A stretch of 64,000 nucleotides of DNA from CAXMMR01 sp965198995 (GCA_965198995.1 CBDAQG010000002.1:1178001-1242000); one strand, 5' to 3'. Shown: positions 49,094 to 58,011, counted from the first letter of the stretch. The notes: a model not told the origin generated them from the letters alone. Numbers and translations are program-made.

Positions 49094-50458
49094 ATGGAAA
49101 CCAAACCGCCGATCCCGTACGCCGTCCTTGTCGGTATCCAAACGCCTGACACTGACGACGACACGCACGAAGCCAGCCTCGAGGAGCTTGGCCGCCTCGT
49201 GAAGACGTTGGGCTACGTGGTGGTCGGCACGGTGTCGCAAAAGCGTGAGGGCACGGGCGCCGGGTTGCTCTTGGGCAGCGGCAAGCTTGCGGAGCTCGCC
49301 GCACTGACCGGGGGCACTGGCGTGGTCGGTTCGATGGCACCGCTCCCGAAAGCCAAGGCGCGGCAGCGCTTTGAGGGCGCTGGCGAAACGGCGTCGCCCG
49401 AGCCCGAGCCCGGACCCGATGCTGATGCGGACGCAACGCCCAGGCCGGCGTTCGTCATCGTCGACCACGAGCTGTCGCCCAGCCAGATTCGCAACCTTGA
49501 GCGCGCCACCGGGGCCGAGGTGCTGGACCGCACCGGGGTCATTGTCGAGATTTTCCATCGGCACGCGAATACCCGCGAGGCGCGGCTGCAGGTGGAGATG
49601 GCGCGCCTGAAATACGTGGCGCCCCGGCTGCGCGAGTCTTCGTCCGGCGGTGGGCGCCAGCAGGGTCCGGGCGCCGGCCAGAGCGCACTGGCCCTTGATC
49701 GCCGCAAGGTCCGCGACAGGCTGTCGGAGCTGAAGGATCAGCTTGATGCGGTTCAACGCGACGGCGACCAGCGTCGCGCCGCACGCCGCGACCAGCCGCG
49801 GGTCGCGCTGGTCGGCTACACGAACGCCGGTAAGTCCTCTCTGATGCGGGCGCTGACCGGCAGCCAGGTGCTGGTGGAGGACAAGCTGTTCGCCACCCTT
49901 GATACGACCGTGCGCATTTTGCAGCCGGAAACACGGCCACGCGTGCTGGTCTCCGACACGGTCGGCTTCATCAAGCAGCTGCCGCATGACCTGGTCGCCT
50001 CGTTCCGCTCCACCCTGGCGGAGGCGCTGGAGGCCTCTCTGCTGCTGTTTGTGGTCGACGCGTCTGACCCGACCTACGAGGCACAGCTTGAGGTGAGCCG
50101 TAGCGTGTTGAGCGAGATCGGGGCCGACGCGGTGCCATCCCGCCTCGTGCTGAACAAGCTGGATCGGGTCGACGCCGAGGGACGCGTCACGCTCGCGGAA
50201 AAGCATCCGGATGCGATCCTGCTATCTGCCCATGCGTCCGACGACGTCAGCAACTTGCGAGACAGCATCATCGCGTTCTTCGAGGAGGCGATGGTGGAAG
50301 ACGTCATGATCCTGCCCTATGCGAAGCAGGGGCTGATTGGCGAGGTCTATGACAGCACCCGGGTTTTGTCCGAGGAGTACAACGACATTGGCCGCGTGCT
50401 GACGGTGCGCGGGCTGCCGGGCGCTCTTGCGCGGCTGCGCCGTCTCCTTGCGCACTGA
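49094..50458 (+). CDS. hflX: GTPase HflX
   Basis: A 454-residue HflX. The N-terminal HflX domain ('LEELGRLVKTLGYVVVGTVS', 'LLLGSGKLAELAAL', 'FVIVDHELSPSQIRNLERAT', 'DRTGVIVEIFHRHANTREAR') is followed by a helical linker and the GTPase domain: P-loop 'VALVGYTNAGKSSLMRALTG', switch 'KLFATLDTTVR', 'VSDTVGFIKQLPHDL' and 'LVLNKLDRVD'. HflX binds ribosomes and splits stalled 70S particles. An acidic insert ('SPEPEPGPDADADATPRP') near residue 110 is not general in the family. No hfq lies next to it, unlike in many proteobacteria. Confidence 0.95.
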   Translation: METKPPIPYAVLVGIQTPDTDDDTHEASLEELGRLVKTLGYVVVGTVSQKREGTGAGLLLGSGKLAELAALTGGTGVVGSMAPLPKAKARQRFEGAGETASPEPEPGPDADADATPRPAFVIVDHELSPSQIRNLERATGAEVLDRTGVIVEIFHRHANTREARLQVEMARLKYVAPRLRESSSGGGRQQGPGAGQSALALDRRKVRDRLSELKDQLDAVQRDGDQRRAARRDQPRVALVGYTNAGKSSLMRALTGSQVLVEDKLFATLDTTVRILQPETRPRVLVSDTVGFIKQLPHDLVASFRSTLAEALEASLLLFVVDASDPTYEAQLEVSRSVLSEIGADAVPSRLVLNKLDRVDAEGRVTLAEKHPDAILLSAHASDDVSNLRDSIIAFFEEAMVEDVMILPYAKQGLIGEVYDSTRVLSEEYNDIGRVLTVRGLPGALARLRRLLAH

Positions 50459-50504
50459 GTGCACCCCGGAACGCCGTAACACTCCGCCGCCCCGGCCACT
50501 CGCC

Positions 50505-50800
50505 CGTCCCGCGCGGATGCGAGGCGAGCAGGCTGCAGTCTTCAAACGCCGGATGCGCCGCGCAGTGCGCCGCAACGCACGACAAATCCGGCCTGCCTCC
50601 CGCCGCCGCCAGCACGGTAAAGCCGCCGGCGGAAAACCCGAACGCGCCGACCTCCGCCGGGTCGATCCGGCCATGAAACCGCGACGTGCCAAGCATGAAG
50701 CTGATCAGCATGCTGAGCGCTGCCGGCCGATCCTCGATCCGCGTCGCCCGGGTTTGGTCCCGCCAGTTGTCGCCAGAGATGGGCTAGGTCGATGCCGGTA
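50505..50800 (-). pseudogene. Dienelactone-hydrolase-family fragment
   Basis: The minus strand reads 'DNWRDQTRATRIEDRPAALS', 'SRFHGRIDPAEVGAFGFSAG' (nucleophile elbow G-x-S-x-G), 'GFTVLAAAGGRPDLSC' and 'HPAFEDCSLLASHPR'. These are the middle blocks of an alpha/beta hydrolase. The N-terminal third and the His-containing C-terminus are absent and the frame is interrupted upstream. It lies between the convergent hflX and membrane-protein genes. Confidence 0.7.
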
Positions 50801-50804
50801 AAGC

Positions 50805-52508
50805 TTAATGTCCTCGGCGCCATAAAACCCAGTGCGGAGTTTCCTCAACGACGCTAAAGCGCTGCTCCAGCACGCGGCCATATAAATGCACCAGGCCGGC
50901 AACATCGTTACCTTCATCGGGCCGGTTCGCGGCGGCGGCCTTGTATTTGCGGACGATGACGTAGTTCGTATTACCGAAAAAACGCTGTGCGGAGGGATGA
51001 CTAACGTCGCTAAACACGTAGTCGTATGCCGCAGCAGCGAAACCGCCTTTTGGTGACGGACGGCTAAGAAGATAATTGAATGGATTGAACATGTCGAAGG
51101 CTAGGACGCCGTCACGCGCATCGGTGCGGCGAACGACCAGGGCCAACCCCTCGTTCAAAGCCGTGACGTACTCCTCACCATCGGTCGCCGTTTTGAATGC
51201 TCCGACGACCGGCGCGAAAGTGGGATGCTGGCCCCAACCTGGCGCATTCAACGTTAGGATTGGCGCCTTCCCGGGCCATGTTCGCGTAACTGAAGCATAG
51301 GCAAGTGACGTCACGTTCTGTATGGCAAGGGGTAGGCAGCATAACCACACCAGAGTATTACCACCCAGCCACCTCGGCTTACCTGCGAAGGCCTGTTCCG
51401 AGGCGTATGTAGCAAAGAGGGTAAGAGCTGCGTAGGCATCTAAGGGAAAGCTGTTTGTCTGCTGATTACTGACAAGCAGTAAACATCCTGCTGCGACCGT
51501 AAGCAATGCCACGCCGACTGCTCGACCATGTGCGCTCCAGCCCCAAAGACCTGAGACGCCACGCCGTTCGATCAAGAAGGCAAAGACAAGTAGCGGTGCG
51601 TTTTGCACGAAGACGACCGTGCGGATCAGACTCATCGGCTGCAATGAGAGTCGTCGAGCAGTGGCAGCCATCGCGATATCTCGCAGCATGTCGCTCAGGT
51701 CGAAGCGCAAATAACAAGCCATCGCCACGGTGACGGTGAGGAAGCCCGCGCTTATACCGACAAGCCTCTGAAGGCGGCCGCGAGCGGTGCAGATCATACA
51801 GGCGGCGGCAAACGGGATCGCGACCAGAGCGTAGCTGATTTTCAAGAAAACGAGCAGGCCAAGCACGACTCCAGTCGATAGAGAACCAATAGTCTTGTGC
51901 CGACGAGTCGTTGATTGCGGTAGTAAATCCGAGGCAACCTCAACGAGCGCCACACCGAATAGCGCGTAGCCATACCGGTTGTATGTCATGGCCAGGCTGA
52001 AGTTCACCGGACCGTCGCCAAGCGCAAAGGGCGCCATGATAAGGAGCGCAGTGAAGAGACCAGTGGCGCAGGCGTAAATAGAAGTCCAACGTAAGCGAAC
52101 GATCAGGAAGGCCCAGATTGCGATAAGCCCACCGAATAAAGCGTTTGCGTAGCCGATGCCTTCGGGACGCATCGACGAAAGGCCTAACCCAGCCGCGTCA
52201 ATGAGAAACATGATCGGCCCCCAGGCCGACGAGAAATCGCGGTCGGGAACCTGTCCTTGCGCAACGCGGTAAGCGTTGTCTAAAAAGAAGAATAAATCAT
52301 GGGCAAAGCTCCTGATGGGCGAGACGATCCCAATGTATGCCGTAGCTCCGCATACAACGATTAACGACAGCGCAAAGGCCATGTCCGCGGACAGACGCAG
52401 CTTTCTACCCAGAAACTTCTGCCGCTGAGCTACCGGATGTGTGGATGGCACAGCGCTGATTGCGTCCACGTCTCGCGACCCTACGCGGTTAACCATAAGC
52501 AGGACCAT
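50805..52508 (-). CDS. Large integral membrane protein, GT-C-like
   Basis: A 567-residue protein with about ten hydrophobic segments and a soluble C-terminal quarter. The first periplasmic loop, 'FAHDLFFFLDNAYRVAQGQV' followed by 'PDRDFSSAWGP', has the Asp-rich layout of GT-C glycosyltransferases. The tail 'HPSAQRFFGNTNYVIVRKYK' is rich in Tyr and Arg. Composition is AT-richer than the neighbours, which suggests transfer. The function is probably transfer of a sugar from a lipid carrier; family membership is inferred from topology only. Confidence 0.65.
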   Translation of the reverse strand: MVLLMVNRVGSRDVDAISAVPSTHPVAQRQKFLGRKLRLSADMAFALSLIVVCGATAYIGIVSPIRSFAHDLFFFLDNAYRVAQGQVPDRDFSSAWGPIMFLIDAAGLGLSSMRPEGIGYANALFGGLIAIWAFLIVRLRWTSIYACATGLFTALLIMAPFALGDGPVNFSLAMTYNRYGYALFGVALVEVASDLLPQSTTRRHKTIGSLSTGVVLGLLVFLKISYALVAIPFAAACMICTARGRLQRLVGISAGFLTVTVAMACYLRFDLSDMLRDIAMAATARRLSLQPMSLIRTVVFVQNAPLLVFAFLIERRGVSGLWGWSAHGRAVGVALLTVAAGCLLLVSNQQTNSFPLDAYAALTLFATYASEQAFAGKPRWLGGNTLVWLCCLPLAIQNVTSLAYASVTRTWPGKAPILTLNAPGWGQHPTFAPVVGAFKTATDGEEYVTALNEGLALVVRRTDARDGVLAFDMFNPFNYLLSRPSPKGGFAAAAYDYVFSDVSHPSAQRFFGNTNYVIVRKYKAAAANRPDEGNDVAGLVHLYGRVLEQRFSVVEETPHWVLWRRGH

Positions 52509-52783
52509 GCCTGAAGAGGTGCACTTTGTCGATGTTTACAATCGGCACGTGCAGACAGGTCTTGCTGGCGCCTTAAACCTCAGAAAGCTGGCAGTTTAGT
52601 TATGCTAACATGCCCAGTCGGTAGCTGCGTTAGTAATTGATTAGAAAAACTAAATCTATTGTCCTTCCTGCCGCCAACCACTGTAAATTCTGCCTCACAC
52701 CGTCAACTAAACGTCCGCTTGTTATTAGCAGAACTCGAGGTTGAGCCGGCCCGATCTCGAAGTATCGACAGGAGACTGCATCT

Positions 52784-53839
52784 TTATAAAGCGCGTGCGA
52801 GCTCAGTTGCTAAAATCTGGACGAGCTGCGCAGCCGGCAGGGCACGGGCGAGAGGTGCGCCCTGTCCTGCCCAATGCGCACCGAAGCCGTTCTCCCCGGT
52901 CGCCTTCGCCGCAGCATGGAGCGCCTTCCCGGCGTCGTAGGCGATCGGGTAGTCGGGACACGGAAGTTCGGCAACACCGAAGCCCCAGGCCGTAAAGCGG
53001 TTGTTCAGGCAGCGGGCGGGGCGGCCCGAGATGGCGCGGGTCATGGTTGTATGCATCGCCCCCGACCCTGCAAGGGCCTTACGGTAGGCTGTATCGGCAC
53101 CGCTCTCCGGACAGGCGACAAACGCGGTGCCGAGCTGCGCCGCGACAGCGCCAAGTGCTAGGGCGGCGGCGATGCCCTGGCCGTCCATGATGCCGCCCGC
53201 GGCGATCACGGGAAGTCCCGACCGGACGACGAGCAGTCTGGTCAATGCCATCGTTGCGAGGCAATCGTCCCGTGCTGCGGGGTCGAAGGCGCCGCGATGA
53301 CCACCCGCTTCGAAGCCTTGAGCCACGACGGCATCAATGCCAGCCTTCCGGGCGGCCTCTGCTTCTACCAGGCTGGTGGCGGTCGAAATCAGCATGCAGC
53401 CGGCCGATCTCAGCGCTGCGATGCGGTCCGCGGCCGGTAAGCCGAAATGGAAGCTAACGACCGGCGGCGCCAGCTCCACCAGCATGGCGAGCATGTCGTC
53501 ATCATCGAGGAAACTTCTGTAGATGGTGCGCAGTGACGTCGGCGGTTCGGCGCCGTAGCGCGCGAATTCGGCCGACATGGCGACAAGCCATGCCCGCTCG
53601 CGATCTGCGTCGGCCACGGCCGTCGCATGGACGAAGAGGTTCACGTTGAACGAGCAAGGGGTGAGACGGCGCGTTGCATCGACGAGCGCCCTGGCGCCCG
53701 CGGCATCGGTGGCTCCGACCCCCAGCGAGCCGAGGCCGCCCGCATTAGAGACGGCTGCCGCTAGCTCGGGGGTCGACACACCTGCCATGGGAGCCTGAAT
53801 GATCGGACAGGTAAGCCGTAGACGTTCCACGAAGCTCAT
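52784..53839 (-). CDS. Nitronate monooxygenase family protein
   Basis: A 351-residue FMN-dependent TIM-barrel enzyme from Met 53839: 'LTCPIIQAPMAGVSTPELAA', 'AGGLGSLGVGATDAAGARAL', 'VVAQGFEAGGHRG', 'GLPVIAAGGIMDGQGIAAAL' and 'GAVAAQLGTAFVACPESGA'. The catalytic His is in the 'AGGHRG' loop. It oxidises nitronates such as propionate-3-nitronate. It stands alone, and the C-terminus is normal. Confidence 0.9.
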   Translation of the reverse strand: MSFVERLRLTCPIIQAPMAGVSTPELAAAVSNAGGLGSLGVGATDAAGARALVDATRRLTPCSFNVNLFVHATAVADADRERAWLVAMSAEFARYGAEPPTSLRTIYRSFLDDDDMLAMLVELAPPVVSFHFGLPAADRIAALRSAGCMLISTATSLVEAEAARKAGIDAVVAQGFEAGGHRGAFDPAARDDCLATMALTRLLVVRSGLPVIAAGGIMDGQGIAAALALGAVAAQLGTAFVACPESGADTAYRKALAGSGAMHTTMTRAISGRPARCLNNRFTAWGFGVAELPCPDYPIAYDAGKALHAAAKATGENGFGAHWAGQGAPLARALPAAQLVQILATELARAL

Positions 53840-53948
53840 GGCGCGATGATGGAACCGAGACAGCGATGTCTGCAATCCGTTGGCTGCTTGGACGCGAAGC
53901 GATCAAGACCGCCCGGCAGATTTTCACTTTTCACAGGTCTCACCCTCT

Positions 53949-53963
53949 AGCGGACAGTCCGCT
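53949..53963. promoter_or_regulatory. Small palindrome upstream of the nitronate monooxygenase gene
   Basis: AGCGGAC-a-GTCCGCT, seven-base arms, about 110 bases upstream of the start. It could be an operator; a chance palindrome cannot be excluded. Confidence 0.35.
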
Positions 53964-54101
53964 CCCGGCCGGTGGCCATACACCCTGTAAGAGTTAGAAC
54001 CGGGTCGGAAACATCCCTGCACTACGAACCTTATGGTATTTTTAGCTACCACTCGAGCTTCGGCGATATGACTTGCCTTGAGGAAGCATTGCTAAACTGA
54101 C

Positions 54102-54150
54102 GGGTGTCTGGGGCCTCAGGCCCCAGCGGGTCGAGGGCAGAGCCCTCGCC
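54102..54150. terminator. R1 twin hairpin after guaB
   Basis: GGGGCC-tca-GGCCCC and CGAGGGC-aga-GCCCTCG follow the guaB stop directly on the minus strand. The second stem differs from the 26.6-kb copy at paired positions (C-G becomes G-C), keeping the fold. Confidence 0.75.
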
Positions 54151-55644
54151 TTAATCCTGCCGATAGTTCGGCGCTTCGCGTGTAATCGCCACATCATGGA
54201 CGTGGCTTTCGCGGAGGCCGGCGCCGGTGATGCGGCGGAATTGCGTTTTGGTTTGCAGCTCGGCGATGGTGGCGGCACCGGTGTAGCCCATGCCGGCGCG
54301 TAGGCCGCCGACGAGCTGGTGGACGACGGCGGAGACCGGGCCCTTGTAGCCGACGCGGCCTTCGACGCCTTCGGGGACCAGCTTGAGGCTGTCGGTGATG
54401 TCCTGCTGGAAGTAGCGGTCGGCCGAGCCCAGCGCCATGGCGCCGAGCGACCCCATGCCGCGGTAGGATTTGTAGGAGCGGCCCTGGTAGAGGAAGGTCT
54501 CGCCGGGGGCCTCGTCGGTGCCGGCGAGCAGACTGCCGACCATGACGCAGTCCGCCCCCGCGCCGATGGCTTTGACCATGTCGCCCGAGGTGCGCACGCC
54601 GCCATCGGCGATCGAGGGGACGGCGTGGTCGCGGCAGGCGGCGGCGGTTTCGCGCACGGCGGAGAATTGCGGCACGCCGACGCCGGCGACGACGCGGGTG
54701 GTGCAGATCGAGCCGGGGCCGATGCCGATCTTGATGCTGTCGGCGCCGGCCTCGATGAGGGCGAGGGCGCCTTCAGGGGTGGCGACGTTGCCGGCGATGA
54801 TCTGGACGGCGTTGGAGAGCTGCTTGATGCGGGCGACGGCCGCCAGCACGCCGGCGCTGTGGCCGTGGGCGGTGTCGACGACGACGACGTCCACGCCGGC
54901 CTCGATCAGCGCGGTGGCGCGGGTAAAACCGTCCTCGCCGACGCCGGTCGCCGCGGCGACGCGCAGGCGGCCGAGCTCGTCCTTGTTGGCGAGCGGGTTG
55001 GTGACCGCCTTGTCCATGTCCTTCACCGTGATCAGGCCGACGCAGCGATAGGCCTCGTCGACCACCAGCAGCTTCTCGATGCGGTGGCGGTGCAGCAGGG
55101 CGCGGGCCTCGTCGGGGGCGACGGCGCCGGTGACCGTGATCAGGTGCTCGTGCGTCATCAGGGTGTCGACGCGCAGCGAGGGATCCTGGGCGAAGCGGAC
55201 GTCACGGTTGGTGAGGATGCCGACGAGGCGGCCGGCGTTCTGCCCTGGGCCGCGCTCGACGACGGGGATGCCGCTGATGCGGTATTGGCGCATCAGGGCA
55301 CGGGCGTCGGCGAGCGTCTGGTCTGGGGCGATGGTGACGGGGTTCACCACCATGCCGCTCTCGAACTTCTTGACCGAGCGGACGGCGGCGGCCTGGGCGG
55401 ACACGTCCATGTTCTTGTGGATGACGCCGATGCCGCCCTGCTGGGCCATGGCGATGGCCATCGGCGCCTCGGTCACCGTGTCCATCGCGGCGGAGAGCAC
55501 GGGGATGTTGAGGCGGATGGTGCGGGTGAGCGCCGTTCGCGTGTCGGTGGCGGCGGGCAGGACCTGCGAGTAGGCGGGGATGATCAGCACGTCGTCGAAG
55601 GTCAGCGCCTCGGCGATCGGCGTGACGCTGTCTGCTGGTGCCAT
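54151..55644 (-). CDS. guaB: IMP dehydrogenase
   Basis: A 497-residue enzyme oxidising IMP to XMP with NAD. ATG 55644 (MAPADSVTPIAEALTFDDVL) is the normal N-terminus. A CBS pair occupies residues 95-210 ('DARALMRQYRISGIPVVERG', 'TVKDMDKAVTNPLANKDE'). The catalytic loop is 'IKIGIGPGSICTTRVVAG', with the nucleophile Cys, and the flap is 'QDITDSLKLVPEGVEGRVGY'. It ends in 'HVHDVAITREAPNYRQD'. It is single-copy in the window and distant from guaA. Confidence 0.97.
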   Translation of the reverse strand: MAPADSVTPIAEALTFDDVLIIPAYSQVLPAATDTRTALTRTIRLNIPVLSAAMDTVTEAPMAIAMAQQGGIGVIHKNMDVSAQAAAVRSVKKFESGMVVNPVTIAPDQTLADARALMRQYRISGIPVVERGPGQNAGRLVGILTNRDVRFAQDPSLRVDTLMTHEHLITVTGAVAPDEARALLHRHRIEKLLVVDEAYRCVGLITVKDMDKAVTNPLANKDELGRLRVAAATGVGEDGFTRATALIEAGVDVVVVDTAHGHSAGVLAAVARIKQLSNAVQIIAGNVATPEGALALIEAGADSIKIGIGPGSICTTRVVAGVGVPQFSAVRETAAACRDHAVPSIADGGVRTSGDMVKAIGAGADCVMVGSLLAGTDEAPGETFLYQGRSYKSYRGMGSLGAMALGSADRYFQQDITDSLKLVPEGVEGRVGYKGPVSAVVHQLVGGLRAGMGYTGAATIAELQTKTQFRRITGAGLRESHVHDVAITREAPNYRQD

Positions 55645-56034
55645 GATCCGCTTCGTTCCGCTCGACCCTTGGCGGCTCGGTGTAGAGCGGGGTGGGCGGG
55701 GAGGCAAGCGACGTCATGAATGACTGAAAGCCGTTCCACTCGGGGTGGAATCGCTCTCATTGTTTTTGGCGAGCAGTTTCATCAGCCTAAGATCGCTACA
55801 GGGTCACAGCCAGGCTGATATTGCTCGAGCGGCCGAGCCCGGTGGCGCCGGTAGGGAGTGTCCGCATGGCTGCGGCTTAGGCCATGCGGAACAGCGCCTG
55901 ATTGCGCTTGATACCTGGAAGACGTTTTCTGCTTTTTGATCAGTCAGACAGCACTGTCGTCTTTATCGGTGCTGCGAAACATCATCGTGCCGCTGTTTTC
56001 TCCGACACCGACAACACTACGACGATCCCCTTTC
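55645..56034. other. Intergenic region with two hairpins
   Basis: Holds TTCCAC-tcggg-GTGGAA near 55735-55751 and TCCGCATGGC-n10-GCCATGCGGA at 55861-55890, a perfect ten-base stem. The first resembles palindromes often seen dispersed in alphaproteobacterial genomes. No gene is supported here. Confidence 0.55.
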
Positions 56035-56661
56035 TCAGCCGATGCTCAACTGAGCCCCGCTGCGTGCAGCGTAACGGATGCTCGCCCAGGTGATCAGCAC
56101 AGTGCCGATGATCGTCGGCACGATGAAGGTGACGGGCTTGGGCAGGAAGGCGATGTTGACGACCAGGAAGGCGGTGACGGTGGCGGTGTAGGCGCCGCCC
56201 ATGCCGGCGATATGGGCGAGCAGCCAGTCGGGGCGTTGGGTGTGTTGGAGATGGTATTGGCGGGCGGCCAGGATGAGGCTGCCGACGCCGAAGAACAGGC
56301 CGGTGATGTCGGGCGTGCCGGTGCTGCGCCACAGCAGCCAGAGGCCGAATGCGGCCAGCAGCAGGCACGTCAGATCGTCCGCTGCACGGGGGCGGGCGCC
56401 GCGGCGGAACGCGGCCGCGCGCAGGCCGGAGACGATCAGGAACGCCGTCAGCACGGCGATGGTCAGCAGCAGGGTGCTGTGCACGATCAGGGCCAGCACG
56501 AAGGCCGACACGGCGCTCGCCCCCATCGCAATGCAGAACACGAGGCCGGCCCGGCGATGCAGGCGGCCGCCCTTGCCGGCCAGCATCGGCACCGGGCCGG
56601 CGAGCAGGGCGACGCTGCCGCCGAGAACGTGCAAGCCCAGCAGCGGCTCGAAGATGGTCAT
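56035..56661 (-). CDS. DUF2306-like membrane protein
   Basis: A 208-residue protein with about seven hydrophobic segments: 'HVLGGSVALLAGPVPMLAGK', 'AGLVFCIAMGASAVSAFVLA', 'VLTAFLIVSGLRAA' and a C-terminal 'IIGTVLITWASIRYAA'. 'GGRLHRRAGLVF' is the typical loop of small heme- or quinone-associated membrane proteins grouped as DUF2306; the role is unknown. It is divergent from a TetR gene with an operator on its doorstep, so it is probably the regulated target. Confidence 0.7.
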   Translation of the reverse strand: MTIFEPLLGLHVLGGSVALLAGPVPMLAGKGGRLHRRAGLVFCIAMGASAVSAFVLALIVHSTLLLTIAVLTAFLIVSGLRAAAFRRGARPRAADDLTCLLLAAFGLWLLWRSTGTPDITGLFFGVGSLILAARQYHLQHTQRPDWLLAHIAGMGGAYTATVTAFLVVNIAFLPKPVTFIVPTIIGTVLITWASIRYAARSGAQLSIG

Positions 56662-56675
56662 GCCGGCACCCCTAT

Positions 56676-56737
56676 CTTGACAGTGACAAGATCGCGCCCC
56701 GCCATTCGGTCGTCAAGCTAAACTTGTCACCGACAAG
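56676..56737. promoter_or_regulatory. Two TetR-type operator sites
   Basis: CTTGACAGTGACAAG (56676-56690) and CTTGTCACCGACAAG (56723-56737) are the same 15-bp inverted repeat with six-base arms, the second perfect. They lie 15 bases upstream of the membrane-protein start and 23 bases upstream of the TetR start, 47 bases apart. One regulator binding both would repress both genes. Confidence 0.75.
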
Positions 56738-56759
56738 ATCCTTGAGGCATGGCTTGGGC

Positions 56760-57275
56760 ATGGCGACGCAACCTTACCATCACGGCGCGCTGCGACCGGC
56801 GCTGTTGCAGGCGGCGGAGCTGATCCTGGCGGCTGAGGGGCTGGAGGGCTTGTCGTTGCGGGCGGTTGCGCGCGCCGCCGGGGTGTCGCATGCGGCGCCG
56901 GCGCACCATTTTCGCGATCTCCGCGGGCTGTTGACGGCGCTGGCGGCAATCGGCTTCCGGCGCTTTGCAGGGTCGCTCGCCGAGGCCGCGGCGTCGGCGA
57001 CCGACCCGTTGCGTGCGACCGGCCGCGCCTATGTGCAGTTTGCCCGCCGCCAGCCGGCGCTGTTCCTGCTGATGTTCCACAACGACGTGCTGGACGGTGA
57101 CGATGCCGACTTTCAGGCGGCGGCGGCCGAGGCGTTTGCGGCTTTGACGGGCGTGTCCGACGGCCGGGCGCTTGCCTCGTGGTGCCTGGTGCACGGCTTC
57201 GCCATGCTGCTACTGGATGGACGTCTGCCCGCACAGCCGGACGCCGACGATTTGTTAGAAGAAATTCTTAAGTGA
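56760..57275 (+). CDS. TetR-family transcriptional regulator
   Basis: A 171-residue regulator. The DNA-binding helix-turn-helix is 'HHGALRPALLQAAELILAAE', 'GLEGLSLRAVARAAGVSHAA', 'PAHHFRDLRGLLTALAAIGF'. A TetR_C_33-like ligand domain ('AYVQFARRQPALFLLMFHND') follows. ATG 56760 is the first start giving the family N-terminus. It is divergent from the DUF2306-like gene, and two matching inverted repeats lie between them. The ligand is unknown. Confidence 0.92.
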   Translation: MATQPYHHGALRPALLQAAELILAAEGLEGLSLRAVARAAGVSHAAPAHHFRDLRGLLTALAAIGFRRFAGSLAEAAASATDPLRATGRAYVQFARRQPALFLLMFHNDVLDGDDADFQAAAAEAFAALTGVSDGRALASWCLVHGFAMLLLDGRLPAQPDADDLLEEILK

Positions 57276-57326
57276 TGGGGTCTGGGGCCTCCCGGCCCCA
57301 GCGGGTCAAGGGCAGAGCCCTTGCCT
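57276..57326. terminator. R1 twin hairpin between tetR and rlmE
   Basis: GGGGCC-tcccg-GGCCCC-type stem and CAAGGGC-aga-GCCCTTG. It sits between convergent stop codons, so it may serve both genes. The second stem shows a third version of the same base pair (A-T here; C-G and G-C in other copies). Confidence 0.75.
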
Positions 57327-57988
57327 TACTTTTTGAATCCCTGGGCCACGACGTAAAGCTCGCTGCTTTCCTTGCGGCTGGAAGGCGGCTTGGCGTGCTT
57401 CACGCTGGCGAAACTCTGCTTGAGCGGCACAAGCATCTCCTTCTCGGAGCCGCCCTGAAACACCTTGGCGACAAAGGCGCCGCCGGGGGCAAGGATTTGC
57501 AAGGCAAGGTCAAGGGCGAGCTCGGCGAGGGCAATGATGCGGATGTGGTCGGTGGCGGCGTGGCCGGTGGTGTTGGGAGCCATGTCGGAGAGCACCAGGT
57601 CGGCGGGGCCGCCCAGCGCCTCGGTGAGGCGGGCAGGGGTCGCCGGATCGGTGAAGTCGCCCTGCAGCATGGTGGCGCCGGGGATGGTGTCGATCGCCAG
57701 CAGGTCGAGACCGATGATCGGGCCGGCGCCGTTGCGGGCGGCGACCTGGCTCCAGCCGCCCGGGGCGGCGCCGAGGTCGAGCACGCGCAGGCCCGGGCGG
57801 AGCAGGCCGAACTTCTCGTCGAGCTCGATGAGCTTGAAGGCGGCGCGGGAGCGCCAGCCCTGGGCGCGGGCGGCGGCGACGTAGGGGTCGTTGAGCTGGC
57901 GGCGCAGCCAGGCCTGCGAGGCGGTGCTGTGCTTGCGGGCGTGGCGAAGCGAGACGCTGGTGCCGCGGGCGGTGAGCTTGGAGGGCAT
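57326..57988 (-). CDS. rlmE: 23S rRNA 2'-O-ribose methyltransferase RlmE
   Basis: A 220-residue FtsJ-type enzyme that methylates U2552 of 23S rRNA. The SAM site is 'LRVLDLGAAPGGWSQVAARN'. The K-D-K-E catalytic set is visible in 'AAFKLIELDEKF', 'LVLSDMAPNTTGH', 'FVAKVFQGG' and 'ESSELYVVAQGFKK'. Start ATG 57988 (MPSKLTARG). It ends at an R1 hairpin and is followed upstream by an R2 element. Confidence 0.95.
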   Translation of the reverse strand: MPSKLTARGTSVSLRHARKHSTASQAWLRRQLNDPYVAAARAQGWRSRAAFKLIELDEKFGLLRPGLRVLDLGAAPGGWSQVAARNGAGPIIGLDLLAIDTIPGATMLQGDFTDPATPARLTEALGGPADLVLSDMAPNTTGHAATDHIRIIALAELALDLALQILAPGGAFVAKVFQGGSEKEMLVPLKQSFASVKHAKPPSSRKESSELYVVAQGFKK

Positions 57989-58011
57989 GGCGGCTTCTAG
58001 CACAGCGGAGG

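Noticed and set aside
54319..55719. Plus-strand 466-codon frame over guaB
   Set aside because: Antisense shadow of a certain gene.
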